The notes below the pieces were generated by a model. The model searched no databases. It was not told where the DNA came from and saw nothing but the letters and a program-made list of their open reading frames with translations. From assembly GCA_050999155.1 (NCBI GenBank), contig JBPCPM010000178.1, forward strand, positions 17,934 to 81,933: a stretch of 64,000 bases of DNA, read 5' to 3'. A program made the position numbers and the translations under genes. Positions 17,611 through 25,746 of the stretch are shown piece after piece. Positions within the stretch are counted from its first letter, which is position 1, and each line of letters starts with the position of its first letter. The DNA comes from JBPCPM01 sp050999155 (GTDB taxonomy: Bacteria; Actinomycetota; Thermoleophilia; Solirubrobacterales; 70-9).

Positions 17611-17784
17611 TCATGGGGTGGCCGCGAACTCGTGGCCACAGTGGTGGCAGGCGACCTGGCCGTTACGCACGAGCCGGTTGCACCGCGGGCACGGTCGGTT
17701 GCGGGTCCGCCGGACCGTCCAGAAGATGAGGTAGCCGGGAAGCCCGACGAACAGGAGCAGGATGAGCAGTTCAAGCGGGCCCAC
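17611..17784 (-). CDS. 57-residue membrane zinc-ribbon microprotein
   Basis: Short gene starting at GTG 17784 and ending one base before the next gene. Residues 4-22 are a hydrophobic helix (ELLILLLFVGLPGYLIFW), and residues 32-49 form a zinc ribbon with CPRC and CHHC pairs (Cys32, Cys35, Cys46, Cys49) separated by ten residues. Single-helix anchors with a cytoplasmic zinc ribbon occur beside membrane proteins as assembly or tethering factors, but the function here is unknown. Tight packing with the 205-residue downstream gene and an intact ribbon argue that it is real despite its size. Confidence 0.7.
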   Translation of the reverse strand: MGPLELLILLLFVGLPGYLIFWTVRRTRNRPCPRCNRLVRNGQVACHHCGHEFAATP

Positions 17785-17818
17785 GAAAGCACCCTATTTG
17801 CGACAGCTGCAGGCGTGC

Positions 17819-17842
17819 AACCCCCCTTCGGTCGAGGGGGTT
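17819..17842. terminator. GC-rich hairpin between divergent genes
   Basis: Inverted repeat AACCCCC...GGGGGTT with a ten-base loop, followed on the plus strand by CTTAAT. It sits in the 126-base gap between divergent genes (starts at 17784 and 17911), an odd place for a simple terminator; an attenuator or insulator is possible. Confidence 0.45.
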
Positions 17843-17910
17843 CTTAATCCACCGTTGAGCAGCGTGCGCGACCATGGGCACGTGTTCTCCTGGGTCGGCT
17901 CGACGCACAC

Positions 17911-18726
17911 GTGAACCCACGACTTCTTGCCGGTCTCGCCGTCGCGGTAGTTCTCGGACTCGGCGTGGTCGCGGCCACCAGCGGAGGCGGGCCTGCCTCC
18001 GGTGCGGACGCGCCGCAGATCTCCGTGCCGGCCGAATGGGGTGCGCCGCCCCCGCCGGGCGCCCGTCCGCGAGCCTCGGCCGGCAACGCCCTGAGAGCCC
18101 GCCCGAAACGCTCGCAGAACCCCAAAGCGGATCCGGCGGCCCCCCCAATCGAGCCCCGCGCCCAGCCACGCCCCGGGGCGGATCTCGCGCCGGTGCGCTC
18201 ACGCTCCCGGGGAACGCACGCCGACGGGCGGCTCAGCGGCGGACTCCGCCTCACCGCGGCTGGACCCCACTACGTCACGTGGGATCCGATCTTCCGCCGG
18301 CGGCCGAACCGTCCGACTCGCGTCGTCGGCCACGAGCGGCTGTTGCGGACCCTCGACCGGGTCACCCGCGAGTTCCGCGAGGCGAATCCCGGCGCACCCC
18401 GGCTCGTCGTCGGCGACATCAGCCGCCCGCGTGGCGGGGACTTCGGGCGGAGGTTCGGTGGCATCGGCCACGCCTCGCACCAGGTTGGCCTCGACGTCGA
18501 CATCTACTACCCACGCCGGGACCGCCGCCTGCGGCCGCCCGCCCGGGCGAGCCAGGTCGACCAGCGGTTGGCTCGCGAGCTCATTGCCCGTTTCGTGGTG
18601 GCGGGAGCCTCAAAGGTGTTCGTCGGACGCCGCTTCGTCCGCGGGCCCCGCTCCATCGTCCAGACGGTCCCCCATCACGAGGACCACCTCCACGTCCGGC
18701 TGCCGATCAGCAGGGACGGACGCTGA
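17911..18726 (+). CDS. MepA-like (M74) penicillin-insensitive murein endopeptidase
   Basis: Secreted or membrane-anchored peptidoglycan hydrolase of 271 residues. The N-terminal helix (about 4-24) is a signal or anchor; a Pro/Arg-rich linker extends to about 105. The catalytic domain carries the LAS/M74 zinc motif in GIGHASHQVGLDVDIY (HxxxxxxD) and HHEDHLHVR near the C-terminus (HxH). SRPRGGDFGRRFGG precedes the first His as in MepA. Family enzymes cut D-Ala-mDAP crosslinks. GTG 17911 is the first in-frame start before the signal helix. The RlpA gene, another wall factor, lies about 450 bases beyond on the other strand. Confidence 0.78.
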   Translation: MNPRLLAGLAVAVVLGLGVVAATSGGGPASGADAPQISVPAEWGAPPPPGARPRASAGNALRARPKRSQNPKADPAAPPIEPRAQPRPGADLAPVRSRSRGTHADGRLSGGLRLTAAGPHYVTWDPIFRRRPNRPTRVVGHERLLRTLDRVTREFREANPGAPRLVVGDISRPRGGDFGRRFGGIGHASHQVGLDVDIYYPRRDRRLRPPARASQVDQRLARELIARFVVAGASKVFVGRRFVRGPRSIVQTVPHHEDHLHVRLPISRDGR

Positions 18727-18805
18727 GTTCCTGATCGTGCACCCACCGCGCGATGGCCTCCTGATCGTGGCCGCCGGCGGTGGCTGGGAAGGAGGCGAGG
18801 TCGGG

Positions 18806-19108
18806 TCAGGTGTTGCCGGGCGGCCCGACGGGCACCAGGATGGGCTCGCCGACCTCGGTCTGCGTGCCGACGGCCTCGGTGATCTCGTCCTCGTTGCCCG
18901 TGCCCTCACGGCCGCAGACGATGCGAAAGCGACCGGTTCCCAGCTCGCCATCCGGAACCACGGGCAATCCGCGGATCTCCTCCCACCCGAGGCGCTCGGC
19001 CTCGAAGGGGTTCATCCGCACCTCGGACGCCGGGTACGGACAGTCGGCGTTGTGCTGGTCGATCGCCTTCGAGATGGCCTCGAGGTTCTTGGCTTCCGGG
19101 GATCCCAC
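18806..19108 (-). CDS. small acidic protein of unknown function
   Basis: A 100-residue protein with two Cys (residues 23 and 65) and no membrane segment. It opens with helix EAKNLEAISKAIDQHN and continues with a mixed alpha/beta part, including EAERLGWEEIRGLPVVPDG and GRFRIVCG. I do not recognise the family. The GTG at 19108 has a TAAGCT box six bases upstream, which supports it as a genuine leaderless gene. It is separated from rlpA upstream by a hairpin at 19123-19168. Confidence 0.6.
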   Translation of the reverse strand: MGSPEAKNLEAISKAIDQHNADCPYPASEVRMNPFEAERLGWEEIRGLPVVPDGELGTGRFRIVCGREGTGNEDEITEAVGTQTEVGEPILVPVGPPGNT

Positions 19109-19114
19109 GCCCGG

Positions 19115-19120
19115 AGCTTA
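19115..19120 (-). promoter_or_regulatory. TAAGCT -10 box
   Basis: TANNNT hexamer six bases before GTG 19108 on the minus strand; decides the start of the 100-residue gene. Confidence 0.5.
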
Positions 19121-19122
19121 AC

Positions 19123-19168
19123 GACGTCGCGGCGCCCCCCGGCACGGACCGGGAGACGCCGCGAGGTC
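19123..19168 (-). terminator. hairpin downstream of rlpA
   Basis: Twelve-base arms at 19123-19134 and 19157-19168 pair with one mismatch. It lies just after the rlpA stop codon. There is no clear T tract, so termination strength is uncertain. Confidence 0.4.
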
Positions 19169-19180
19169 GAGGGCGGGTGG

Positions 19181-20104
19181 CTAGCGGCGTGTGACCTGGA
19201 TCGACCCGGTCGAGCCGAAGCCCAGGGCCCGCTTGGTCGCGCCGGTGAGGTCGAACTCACGGTGCGGGTGAAACGGACCGCGGTCGATGACCCGGACGTT
19301 GACCGTGCGACTGCCGCGCTTGAGCGTCAGCTTGGTGCCGCAGGGCAGCGTCTTGTGGGCGACACCGATGGTCCCGCCGTGCAGGCGGCCACCACAGGCG
19401 AGGCCGTTGCCGTACAGGCCGGGCCCGTACCAGGAGGCGTTGGCGCTGCGCCACACGTTCATCGAGCGCGCGGCCGTGCGATCGGCGCCGGCATGGCGGT
19501 CGGCTCGGGCGAGCGCCCGGACCTGGAACCGTGAGGCGCTACGGACACGCCAGCGGGCCGTGAACGCGCCGCCCTTGCGGGTGCGCACCCGGGCCACCGT
19601 CTTCCAGGAGCTGCCGGGGCGGCGGGCCTGGACGTAGACGCGACGGCCGCTGGTACCCGGGCGGACCGAGCCCTTGGCGACGGCGCGGCTGCCCACCCCG
19701 ACGCTGCTGCGCACCCGGGTCGTGGCCCGCGAGCGGACCCTGACGGTCACCGGCGTGGTGGACGCGGCGTCGGCGCCCCGGACCTGCCAGGTGCCGTTGG
19801 TCCGGGCACGTGCCCGGAGCGTGAAGCGGCCGGAGCTGTCGGTCCGCGACGAGGACGCCGAGGCCCACGCCGTGCGGCCGGCCCGCTTGAAGCGCAGCTG
19901 CACGGCAGCGTTCGGCTTGCCCTCCAGGGTGCCCTGGAAACGCAGCTGCTGGTTGTAGGCGGCGGAGCGGTCGTTGACCGACAGCCGAGCGGTTGTCTCG
20001 GCGGCGGGGGCTCCGACCGGCGTCGCGGCACTCGCGACCAGGACGGGGACAACAAGTCCGAATGCGGCCCATCGCCGCTTGATACGAGGCAGTCGTTGCA
20101 CCAT
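19181..20104 (-). CDS. RlpA-like double-psi beta-barrel protein with Ig-like repeats
   Basis: Secreted cell-wall protein of 307 residues. Signal peptide at 1-35. Residues about 38-205 contain two beta-rich repeats of Ig/Big type, each with a GxxV-x-V-x-ARRPGSSWKTVARVRT-like stretch, probably wall- or surface-binding. The C-terminal DPBB domain (about 217-307) has ASWYGPGLYGNGLACGG, MAHKTLPCGT-like HKTLPCGTKLTL and VRVIDRGPFHPHREFDLT, with the Asp of the RlpA lytic transglycosylase site. The gene is preceded by a c-di-AMP riboswitch, a known arrangement for actinobacterial wall-remodelling genes, so expression should fall or rise with c-di-AMP. Confidence 0.85.
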   Translation of the reverse strand: MVQRLPRIKRRWAAFGLVVPVLVASAATPVGAPAAETTARLSVNDRSAAYNQQLRFQGTLEGKPNAAVQLRFKRAGRTAWASASSSRTDSSGRFTLRARARTNGTWQVRGADAASTTPVTVRVRSRATTRVRSSVGVGSRAVAKGSVRPGTSGRRVYVQARRPGSSWKTVARVRTRKGGAFTARWRVRSASRFQVRALARADRHAGADRTAARSMNVWRSANASWYGPGLYGNGLACGGRLHGGTIGVAHKTLPCGTKLTLKRGSRTVNVRVIDRGPFHPHREFDLTGATKRALGFGSTGSIQVTRR

Positions 20105-20121
20105 GGAATCACTCGCTTTCT

Positions 20122-20268
20122 TGCGCCTGCGGGGGTAGCTGACGGGCTCGCGGTGTCCGCTACAGGCGGCGTGGCCGCCCGATTCGCCCCGGGCCGCTGT
20201 CTCGCGGCCGGTTGGGTTCCCCGCTCGCCGCGCTCAGGGCGCGACGACTCGGCGTTCGGGAACATCCA
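20122..20268 (-). promoter_or_regulatory. c-di-AMP (ydaO/yuaA) riboswitch in the rlpA leader
   Basis: On the minus strand the conserved pieces appear in order: GCGGGGAACCCAAC (about 20224-20211), GGGGCGAATC (20190-20181) and GAGCCCGTCAGCTA (20149-20136). These match the ydaO consensus blocks. The element ends about 20 bases before the rlpA ATG, so control through termination or ribosome access is possible. Its boundaries are approximate. Confidence 0.88.
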
Positions 20269-20279
20269 GTTCGCAGCCA

Positions 20280-20285
20280 AGGCTA
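20280..20285 (-). promoter_or_regulatory. TAGCCT -10 box before the riboswitch
   Basis: TANNNT hexamer on the minus strand that would start the transcript about seven bases later, right at the 5' side of the riboswitch. Confidence 0.45.
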
Positions 20286-20295
20286 GGTCGGCGCC

Positions 20296-20316
20296 CACCC
20301 CCATTGTGTGGGGGTG
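20296..20316. promoter_or_regulatory. 8-5-8 inverted repeat at the rlpA -35 region
   Basis: CACCCCCA and TGGGGGTG around a five-base spacer, lying where the -35 contact of the predicted rlpA promoter would be; candidate repressor or activator site. A second short repeat, CTACCC...GGGTAG, is at 20343-20360. The remaining bases up to the WS/DGAT start at 20480 show no gene. Confidence 0.4.
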
Positions 20317-20479
20317 CTCACAATTGCAAGCGACCGCTCACACTACCCACTTCGGGGTAGTTGACCGCCCGGATGGCGGCCCTGCATCCCGCCCTGCCCT
20401 GGCCGGGTCACAGCAGGGTTTGTCCGCCGCGGGAACCGGAGATTCCCTCCTCGGGTGATGGTGTGACGAAAGGGGTCCG

Positions 20480-21931
20480 GTGAGCGGTGAGCGTCTGAGC
20501 GGGCTGGACTCCTCCTTCCTGCATCTCGAATCCGACACGGCCCAGATGCACGTGGCGTCGGTGCAGATCTTCGAGCCGCCGCCGCTCGGGTTCCACGAGC
20601 TCAAGCACCACGTGGGTACCCGGCTGCACCAGGTCCCGCGGTTCCGCCAGAAGCTCCGCAACGTCCCCCTCGGCCAAGGCCGTCCGCTGTGGGTCGACGA
20701 CCCGCACTTCAATCTCGAGTACCACGTACGGGTCACTGCCCTGCCTCCACCCGGCAACCTCGAGCAGCTGCGCAAGCTGGCCGGGCGCCTGTTCGGCCAG
20801 CACCTCGACCGCTCCAAGCCGCTGTGGGAGATGTGGCTGATCAACGGCCTCGAGGACGGCCGCTCCGCGCTGCTGTCCAAGAGCCACCACGCCCTCGTCG
20901 ACGGGATCTCCGGCGTCGACCTCATCACCGTGCTGTTCGACCTCGAGCGCGAGCCTGACGCGCCGGACGAGCAGCCACCCGACTGGACCCCCAGCCCCGA
21001 GCCCAGCGACGCGCAGGTCCTCGGGGAGGCGCTCGTCGAGCGCACGGTCGACCCCCGGTCAATCGCCTCCGGTGTCGGATCGGTGCTGCGGGCGCCGCTG
21101 GCCGCGGCGAACCTCGCCCGAGGCGCCGCGTCGAGCGCGAGCTCCCTGCTGGGAGTCGGGCTGCGTCCGGCCCCCCGAACCCCCCTGAACGTGGAGATCG
21201 GGCCCCACCGCCGGACCGCGTGGGTCAGCACCGATCTCGCCTCGTTCAAGGCGATCAAGAACGAGCTCGGCGGCACCGTCAACGACGTGGTGCTCTCCGC
21301 CGTCACCGGGGCGTTGAGTCGCCACATGGCAGCCCACGGAGTCTCGACCGTCGACCTCGAGCTCAAGGCGATGATCCCCGTCAGCACGCGCGACCCCCAG
21401 GGCGGCGGGGAGATCGGCAACGAGGTCTCGGCCATGACCGTCGACCTGCCCGTGTGGTGCGAGGAGCCGGTTCGCCGCCACCGCACGGTCGCCCACCGCA
21501 TGCGCAAGGTCAAGGACTCGGAGATGGCCCAGGGCGCGGCGATGATCACCCAGCTCGCCGACTTCGCCCCGCCGACGATCCTGTCCCAGGCCGCCCGGCT
21601 GCAGCCACGCCAGCGCCTGTTCAACCTCGTAGTGACCAACGTGCCCGGACCCCAGTTCCCGGTGTACCTGCTGGGTCGCGAGCTCGAGGCCCTGTTTCCC
21701 CTCGTGCCACTCGCCGAGCGCCAGGCGCTCAACGTGGGCATCGTCAGCTACAACGGCGTGATGAGCTTCGGGCTGATGGGCGACTACGACGCCATGGCCG
21801 ATCTCGACGAGTTCGCCAACGACCTGCGGGTCTCGCTCGACGAGCTCGGCCAGGCAGCCGGCGTGGAGATCGACTTCGCGCTCATGGTCCCCGGCGGACC
21901 CGCCGAAGAGCCGGTCGGCGACAACGCCTAG
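20480..21931 (+). CDS. wax ester synthase/diacylglycerol acyltransferase (WS/DGAT family)
   Basis: Bifunctional O-acyltransferase family, 483 residues, making triacylglycerol or wax ester from acyl-CoA at the membrane surface. The catalytic motif HHALVDG is at 136-142, after SGLDSSFLHLES at the N-terminus. The second family motif appears as NDVVLSAVTGALSRHM, and VTNVPGPQFPVYLLG lies in the C-terminal half. Length agrees with the actinobacterial Tgs proteins. GTG 20480 has a purine-rich GAAAGGGG about nine bases upstream, so translation is Shine-Dalgarno-led. Confidence 0.9.
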   Translation: MSGERLSGLDSSFLHLESDTAQMHVASVQIFEPPPLGFHELKHHVGTRLHQVPRFRQKLRNVPLGQGRPLWVDDPHFNLEYHVRVTALPPPGNLEQLRKLAGRLFGQHLDRSKPLWEMWLINGLEDGRSALLSKSHHALVDGISGVDLITVLFDLEREPDAPDEQPPDWTPSPEPSDAQVLGEALVERTVDPRSIASGVGSVLRAPLAAANLARGAASSASSLLGVGLRPAPRTPLNVEIGPHRRTAWVSTDLASFKAIKNELGGTVNDVVLSAVTGALSRHMAAHGVSTVDLELKAMIPVSTRDPQGGGEIGNEVSAMTVDLPVWCEEPVRRHRTVAHRMRKVKDSEMAQGAAMITQLADFAPPTILSQAARLQPRQRLFNLVVTNVPGPQFPVYLLGRELEALFPLVPLAERQALNVGIVSYNGVMSFGLMGDYDAMADLDEFANDLRVSLDELGQAAGVEIDFALMVPGGPAEEPVGDNA

Positions 21932-22098
21932 CCGCACCACCCCTCCGTCGGCGACCCGCCACCTCTATGCCGAGGACGTCGTCGGCAGGCGGGATCGGTA
22001 GCCCGACCCGATGAGCTTCTTCGACCCAGGCGATGATTTTCGGAGGGCAAAGCGGTCATAGAGGTACAGGCACTGAAAGACAACAGGGAAGGACCACC

Positions 22099-22479
22099 AT
22101 GCCCAATCAGATAGTTCACTTCGAGATCCTCGGAAAGGACGCCGCTGAAACCAAACGCTTCTACACGGAGATGTTCGATTGGAAGCTGCAGGAGATCGGC
22201 GGGCCAAGCGACTACGCGACGGTCGTTACCGGCGAGCAGGCCATTGGCGGCGGCCTCGGCGGAAAGCCGGACGGCATGGACGACTTCGAGCCCTACGTCA
22301 CCTTCTACGTCAATGTGGACGATGTCGGAGCCGCGCTGGAGAAGGCCGAGAAGCTCGGCGGTACGGCCGTGATGGGGCCACACCGGGTCGAGGATCCAGA
22401 CATCCCCGGCGATCCATTCACGATCGGGCAGTTCCTCGATCCCGAGGGCAAGCTCGTCGGGCTCCACGCCATCGGTTGA
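22099..22479 (+). CDS. VOC (glyoxalase/bleomycin-resistance fold) family protein
   Basis: A 126-residue single VOC module: IVHFEILGKDAAETKRFYTE opens the first beta-alpha-beta unit, YVTFYVNVDDVGAALEKAE opens the second, and FLDPEGKLVGLH ends it. Such proteins dimerise around a metal site or bind hydrophobic ligands; the substrate is unknown. ATG 22099 follows a GGGAAGGA Shine-Dalgarno. Codon use is less GC-biased than its neighbours (an ATA codon, several AAT, AAA, GAT and GAA), hinting at more recent acquisition. Confidence 0.82.
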   Translation: MPNQIVHFEILGKDAAETKRFYTEMFDWKLQEIGGPSDYATVVTGEQAIGGGLGGKPDGMDDFEPYVTFYVNVDDVGAALEKAEKLGGTAVMGPHRVEDPDIPGDPFTIGQFLDPEGKLVGLHAIG

Positions 22480-22633
22480 CCGAACGGAGAAGGCGCGCCG
22501 CAGCTCACGGGCCCCCATGGATCGCGGCCATCGCCGGGTTGCTCGCCGGCGCCCCCGGCTGAACGAGCACGTGCAGGGTTGGCGGGCCGCCGGTGGGCGC
22601 CGATGGACCCGTTATACGCTCTCCAAGGCTCCC

Positions 22634-24370
22634 GTGGCACGCAGCGCCCTCCGCATCGCTCTCGCCCAGGTCAACCCGACCGTGGGCGACCTCTCCGGCA
22701 ACGTCCGGCTGATCGAACGCGACCTGCAACGCGCCCGCGCCGAGGGAGCCGAGCTCGTGGTCTTCCCCGAGCTCGTCCTGACGGGCTACCCCCCGGAGGA
22801 CCTGCTGCTGCGGCCCGACTTCTTGACCCGCACGCGGGAGGCCCTCGACGGGCTCGCCGCCGAGATCCACGACGTCGTCGCGCTGGTCGGGTTCCCCCAC
22901 CTCGACGACGATCTCTACAACGCGCTCGCCGTCTGCTCGCGGGGCACGGTTCTCGGCGTGTACCGCAAGATGCTGCGGCCCAACTACGGCGTCTTCGACG
23001 AGCACCGCTACTTCGGGGCCGGGACCGAGCCGGCGATCATCGAGGTCGGCGACGTGAAGGTCGGGCTGACCATCTGCGAGGACATCTGGGAGCCCGGCCT
23101 CCCCGAGACCGCCGAAGCGGCGGCTGGCGCATCCGTGATCGTCAATGCATCCGCGTCGCCCTACCAGCTGGGCAAGGCCGCCTCCCGCGAGCAGATGATC
23201 GCCCAGCGCGCCGAGGACGCCCGGGCCGTGATCGCCTACTGCAACATGGTCGGGGGGCAGGACGAACTGGTCTTCGACGGCCGCAGCGTGGTGATGGACG
23301 AGCGCGGACAGACCATCGCGGCCGCCCCCCAGTTCGCCGAGGCGCTGCTGCTGTGCGACATCGAGCCGCACCGATCCCAGTGGGCGCGCCTGCGTTCCCC
23401 GGGCTTCCGCTCGGTCTCCGACCGCGAGGCCGCCTCGGTCCGCACACTGGCCACCCTCGATCCCCGCCCTGCCGCCGACGGGGACCTGGAGTCCGAGCTC
23501 GCCGAACCGCTGCCGCGGCTCGAGGAGGTCTACGCCGCCCTGCGTCTCGGCCTGGGCGACTACGTGACCAAGAACGGCTTCACCGACGTCGTCCTTGGCC
23601 TCTCCGGCGGCATCGACTCCGCGCTCGTCGCCCTGGTCGCCGCCGATGCGCTGGGGGCCGAGCACGTCCACTGTGTCGTGATGCCGTCGGCCTTCTCCTC
23701 CGATGACACCCAGTCCGACGCGATGACCATCGCCGAGAACCTCGGTGCCCCGGCCGTCGAGCTGCCGATCGAGGGACCCCGAGCGGCGTTCGGCGAGCTG
23801 CTGGCCGAGCCGCTGGCCGGAGCCGACTCCGGGCTGGCGGGCGAGAACGTCCAAGCCCGGATCCGGGGCACGATCGTCATGGCCCTGTCGAACGCCCACA
23901 ACTGGCTCGCCCTGGCCACCGGCAACAAGAGCGAGATGTCGGTCGGCTACGCCACGTTGTACGGCGACATGGCCGGAGGGTTCGCGCCCATCAAGGACGT
24001 GCCCAAGCTGGTGGTCTACGAGCTGGTCCGCCACCGCAACGACCTCGCCGGCCGGGAGCTCGTACCCGCCTCGGTCATCGACCGCCCCCCGACCGCCGAG
24101 CTCGCCCACGACCAGCTCGACAGCGACACGCTGCCCCCCTACGAGGTCCTCGACGCCATCATCGACGCCTACGTGGTCGACGACCTGTCGCCGGCGGAGA
24201 TCGAGCAGCGAGGCCACGATCGGGCTGTCGTGGCCGACGTCATCCGCCGGATCGATCTCGCCGAGCACAAGCGCCGCCAGGCGGCCCCCGGCGTGAAGAT
24301 CACCAGCCGGGCCTACGTTCGCGACCGTCGCCGGCCGATCACCAACCGCTACTCGGCCGGCGCACCCTAA
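22634..24370 (+). CDS. nadE: glutamine-dependent NAD(+) synthetase
   Basis: Last step of NAD synthesis: amidation of deamido-NAD with ammonia from glutamine. The 578-residue protein joins an N-terminal nitrilase-type glutaminase (Glu46 in FPELVLTGYPPEDLL, Lys112 in YRKMLRPNYGVFDE, Cys148 in TICEDIWEPG) to a C-terminal synthetase with the ATP loop GLSGGIDSALV near 320 and TGNKSEMSVGYATLYGD. Homology begins at GTG 22634, which decides the start. Its last four bases overlap the convergent SDR gene. Confidence 0.95.
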   Translation: MARSALRIALAQVNPTVGDLSGNVRLIERDLQRARAEGAELVVFPELVLTGYPPEDLLLRPDFLTRTREALDGLAAEIHDVVALVGFPHLDDDLYNALAVCSRGTVLGVYRKMLRPNYGVFDEHRYFGAGTEPAIIEVGDVKVGLTICEDIWEPGLPETAEAAAGASVIVNASASPYQLGKAASREQMIAQRAEDARAVIAYCNMVGGQDELVFDGRSVVMDERGQTIAAAPQFAEALLLCDIEPHRSQWARLRSPGFRSVSDREAASVRTLATLDPRPAADGDLESELAEPLPRLEEVYAALRLGLGDYVTKNGFTDVVLGLSGGIDSALVALVAADALGAEHVHCVVMPSAFSSDDTQSDAMTIAENLGAPAVELPIEGPRAAFGELLAEPLAGADSGLAGENVQARIRGTIVMALSNAHNWLALATGNKSEMSVGYATLYGDMAGGFAPIKDVPKLVVYELVRHRNDLAGRELVPASVIDRPPTAELAHDQLDSDTLPPYEVLDAIIDAYVVDDLSPAEIEQRGHDRAVVADVIRRIDLAEHKRRQAAPGVKITSRAYVRDRRRPITNRYSAGAP

Positions 24371-25314
24371 GGCGTTGGGCTTCCGGCCACGGGGCGCCCG
24401 GTCAGGCCCGCGTCGGCCAGCGCCCACTGGGCGGCGTCGGAGAACCCCATCGGGGCGTCGTTGATGCCCGCCGGCGGGTCGCGCTCGACAACGGTCTCGT
24501 GGCTGACGCTCTCGAGCAGGGGGGCGAGAAGGCCGGTCTCCGCGCCCGGGATGGCGAATCCGATCGCCAAGGCGGCGAGCTGTGGAGGTACGCCGGGCGT
24601 CGGCAGCCGTGGCGGCGCGGTGTGGCCCAGGAGCTGGGCCACCACGATCGCCATGTCGGCGTAGGACACGACGTCGGGTCCGCCGAGCTGCACCTCTCCC
24701 CCGCCTTCCGGCAGGTCCCCGCAGGCGACCAGCGCCGCGACGGTATCGCGCAGGGCGATCGGCTGCGTCAGCTTCTCGGTCCAGCGCGTGCGGGGGATGA
24801 CCGGCGCCCGTTCGGCGAGACGGACCAGCAGATCGAACGAGCCGCCTCCGTCTCCGACGACCAGTGCCGCCCTGGCGTACACGAGCTCGGGCACGTAGCC
24901 GGCGAGCTGCTCGGCCACCATGTGGCGGCTGCGCAGGTGCGGCGACGCCTCGCGGCCCGTCAGGCCCAGACCGCCGAGGTAGACGATCCGCCGCACCCCG
25001 GCCTCGGCGGCCGCCTGGCCGAAGTTCTCCGCGGCCGTCCGCTCGCGTTCCCAGAACGGGGCCTTGCCGGCCTCCATCGAGTGGACGAGGTAGTAGGCGA
25101 GCTCCACGCCCGCCATGGCGTCGTCCAGCCCTTCGCCGGTGAGCAGGTCGCCGCGGACCGGCTCGTAGTTGACGCGCGGGCTCCCGGCGGGGTTGCGGCT
25201 CAGGGCGCGGACCGACCGGCGGTCGCCGCGCAGGGCCGCGACCAGGGGCCGGCCGATGAACCCGCTGGCCCCGGCGACGAGGACGGGCGCCCCTGACGAA
25301 GCCGAGGGGCCCAT
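24367..25314 (-). CDS. NAD(P)H-binding atypical SDR / NmrA-like protein
   Basis: A 315-residue protein of the atypical short-chain dehydrogenase family. VLVAGASGFIGRPLVAAL is the dinucleotide motif, ELAYYLVHSM lies at the usual Tyr position, and RRIVYLGGLGL follows. It resembles epimerase-like proteins that bind NAD(P)H without a full Tyr-x3-Lys catalytic dyad. The ATG at 25314 overlaps the stop codon of the hotdog thioesterase gene by one base (TGATG), so both come from one transcript. Function beyond nucleotide binding is unknown. Confidence 0.72.
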   Translation of the reverse strand: MGPSASSGAPVLVAGASGFIGRPLVAALRGDRRSVRALSRNPAGSPRVNYEPVRGDLLTGEGLDDAMAGVELAYYLVHSMEAGKAPFWERERTAAENFGQAAAEAGVRRIVYLGGLGLTGREASPHLRSRHMVAEQLAGYVPELVYARAALVVGDGGGSFDLLVRLAERAPVIPRTRWTEKLTQPIALRDTVAALVACGDLPEGGGEVQLGGPDVVSYADMAIVVAQLLGHTAPPRLPTPGVPPQLAALAIGFAIPGAETGLLAPLLESVSHETVVERDPPAGINDAPMGFSDAAQWALADAGLTGRPVAGSPTP

Positions 25315-25712
25315 CAGCGGCGGTCGCGGACCGCCATGACGATCCGAACCGTCGCGCACAGGCGGTCCTCGTCGTCGGTGATGTCGACGTCCCACACCCA
25401 GCTCGTGCGCCCGGCGTGCCGCGCCCGGGCGTCGATGTGGAGGGATCCGGCTTCGACCGGGCGCAGGAAGTTCGCGGCGTTCGACTGGCCGACGGCGATC
25501 TTCCCGTCGTCTGCGACCTCGCGGAAGGTCTTGGCCGAGACGACGCTCTCGGCGATCGCCGCCATCACCCCCCCATGGACGATCCCGAACGGCTGGCGGG
25601 TCGCGTCGGAGATCTCCAGGCGCCCGCTGGCCCATCCGTCGCCGTCGTCGAGGTGTTCGAGCCCGATGTGGGTGTCGAAGTGCTCGGAGAGCATCTGCGG
25701 CTCGTCGTTCAC
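25314..25712 (-). CDS. PaaI-family hotdog thioesterase
   Basis: A 132-residue hotdog-fold acyl-CoA thioesterase. The active-site stretch is QPFGIVHGGVMAAIAES, with HGG and the following Glu typical of PaaI/YbgC-like enzymes; NFLRPVEAGSLHIDARA is the second strand signature. Substrates are probably aromatic or medium acyl-CoA thioesters. GTG 25712 is supported by a TACATT box six bases upstream. First gene of a pair with the SDR protein. Confidence 0.82.
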   Translation of the reverse strand: MNDEPQMLSEHFDTHIGLEHLDDGDGWASGRLEISDATRQPFGIVHGGVMAAIAESVVSAKTFREVADDGKIAVGQSNAANFLRPVEAGSLHIDARARHAGRTSWVWDVDITDDEDRLCATVRIVMAVRDRR

Positions 25713-25718
25713 CGCAGC

Positions 25719-25724
25719 AATGTA
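25719..25724 (-). promoter_or_regulatory. TACATT -10 box
   Basis: TANNNT hexamer six bases before GTG 25712 (minus strand); leaderless start of the thioesterase-SDR pair. Confidence 0.5.
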
Positions 25725-25746
25725 CCTGGCCCGATCGGCGGGCCGA

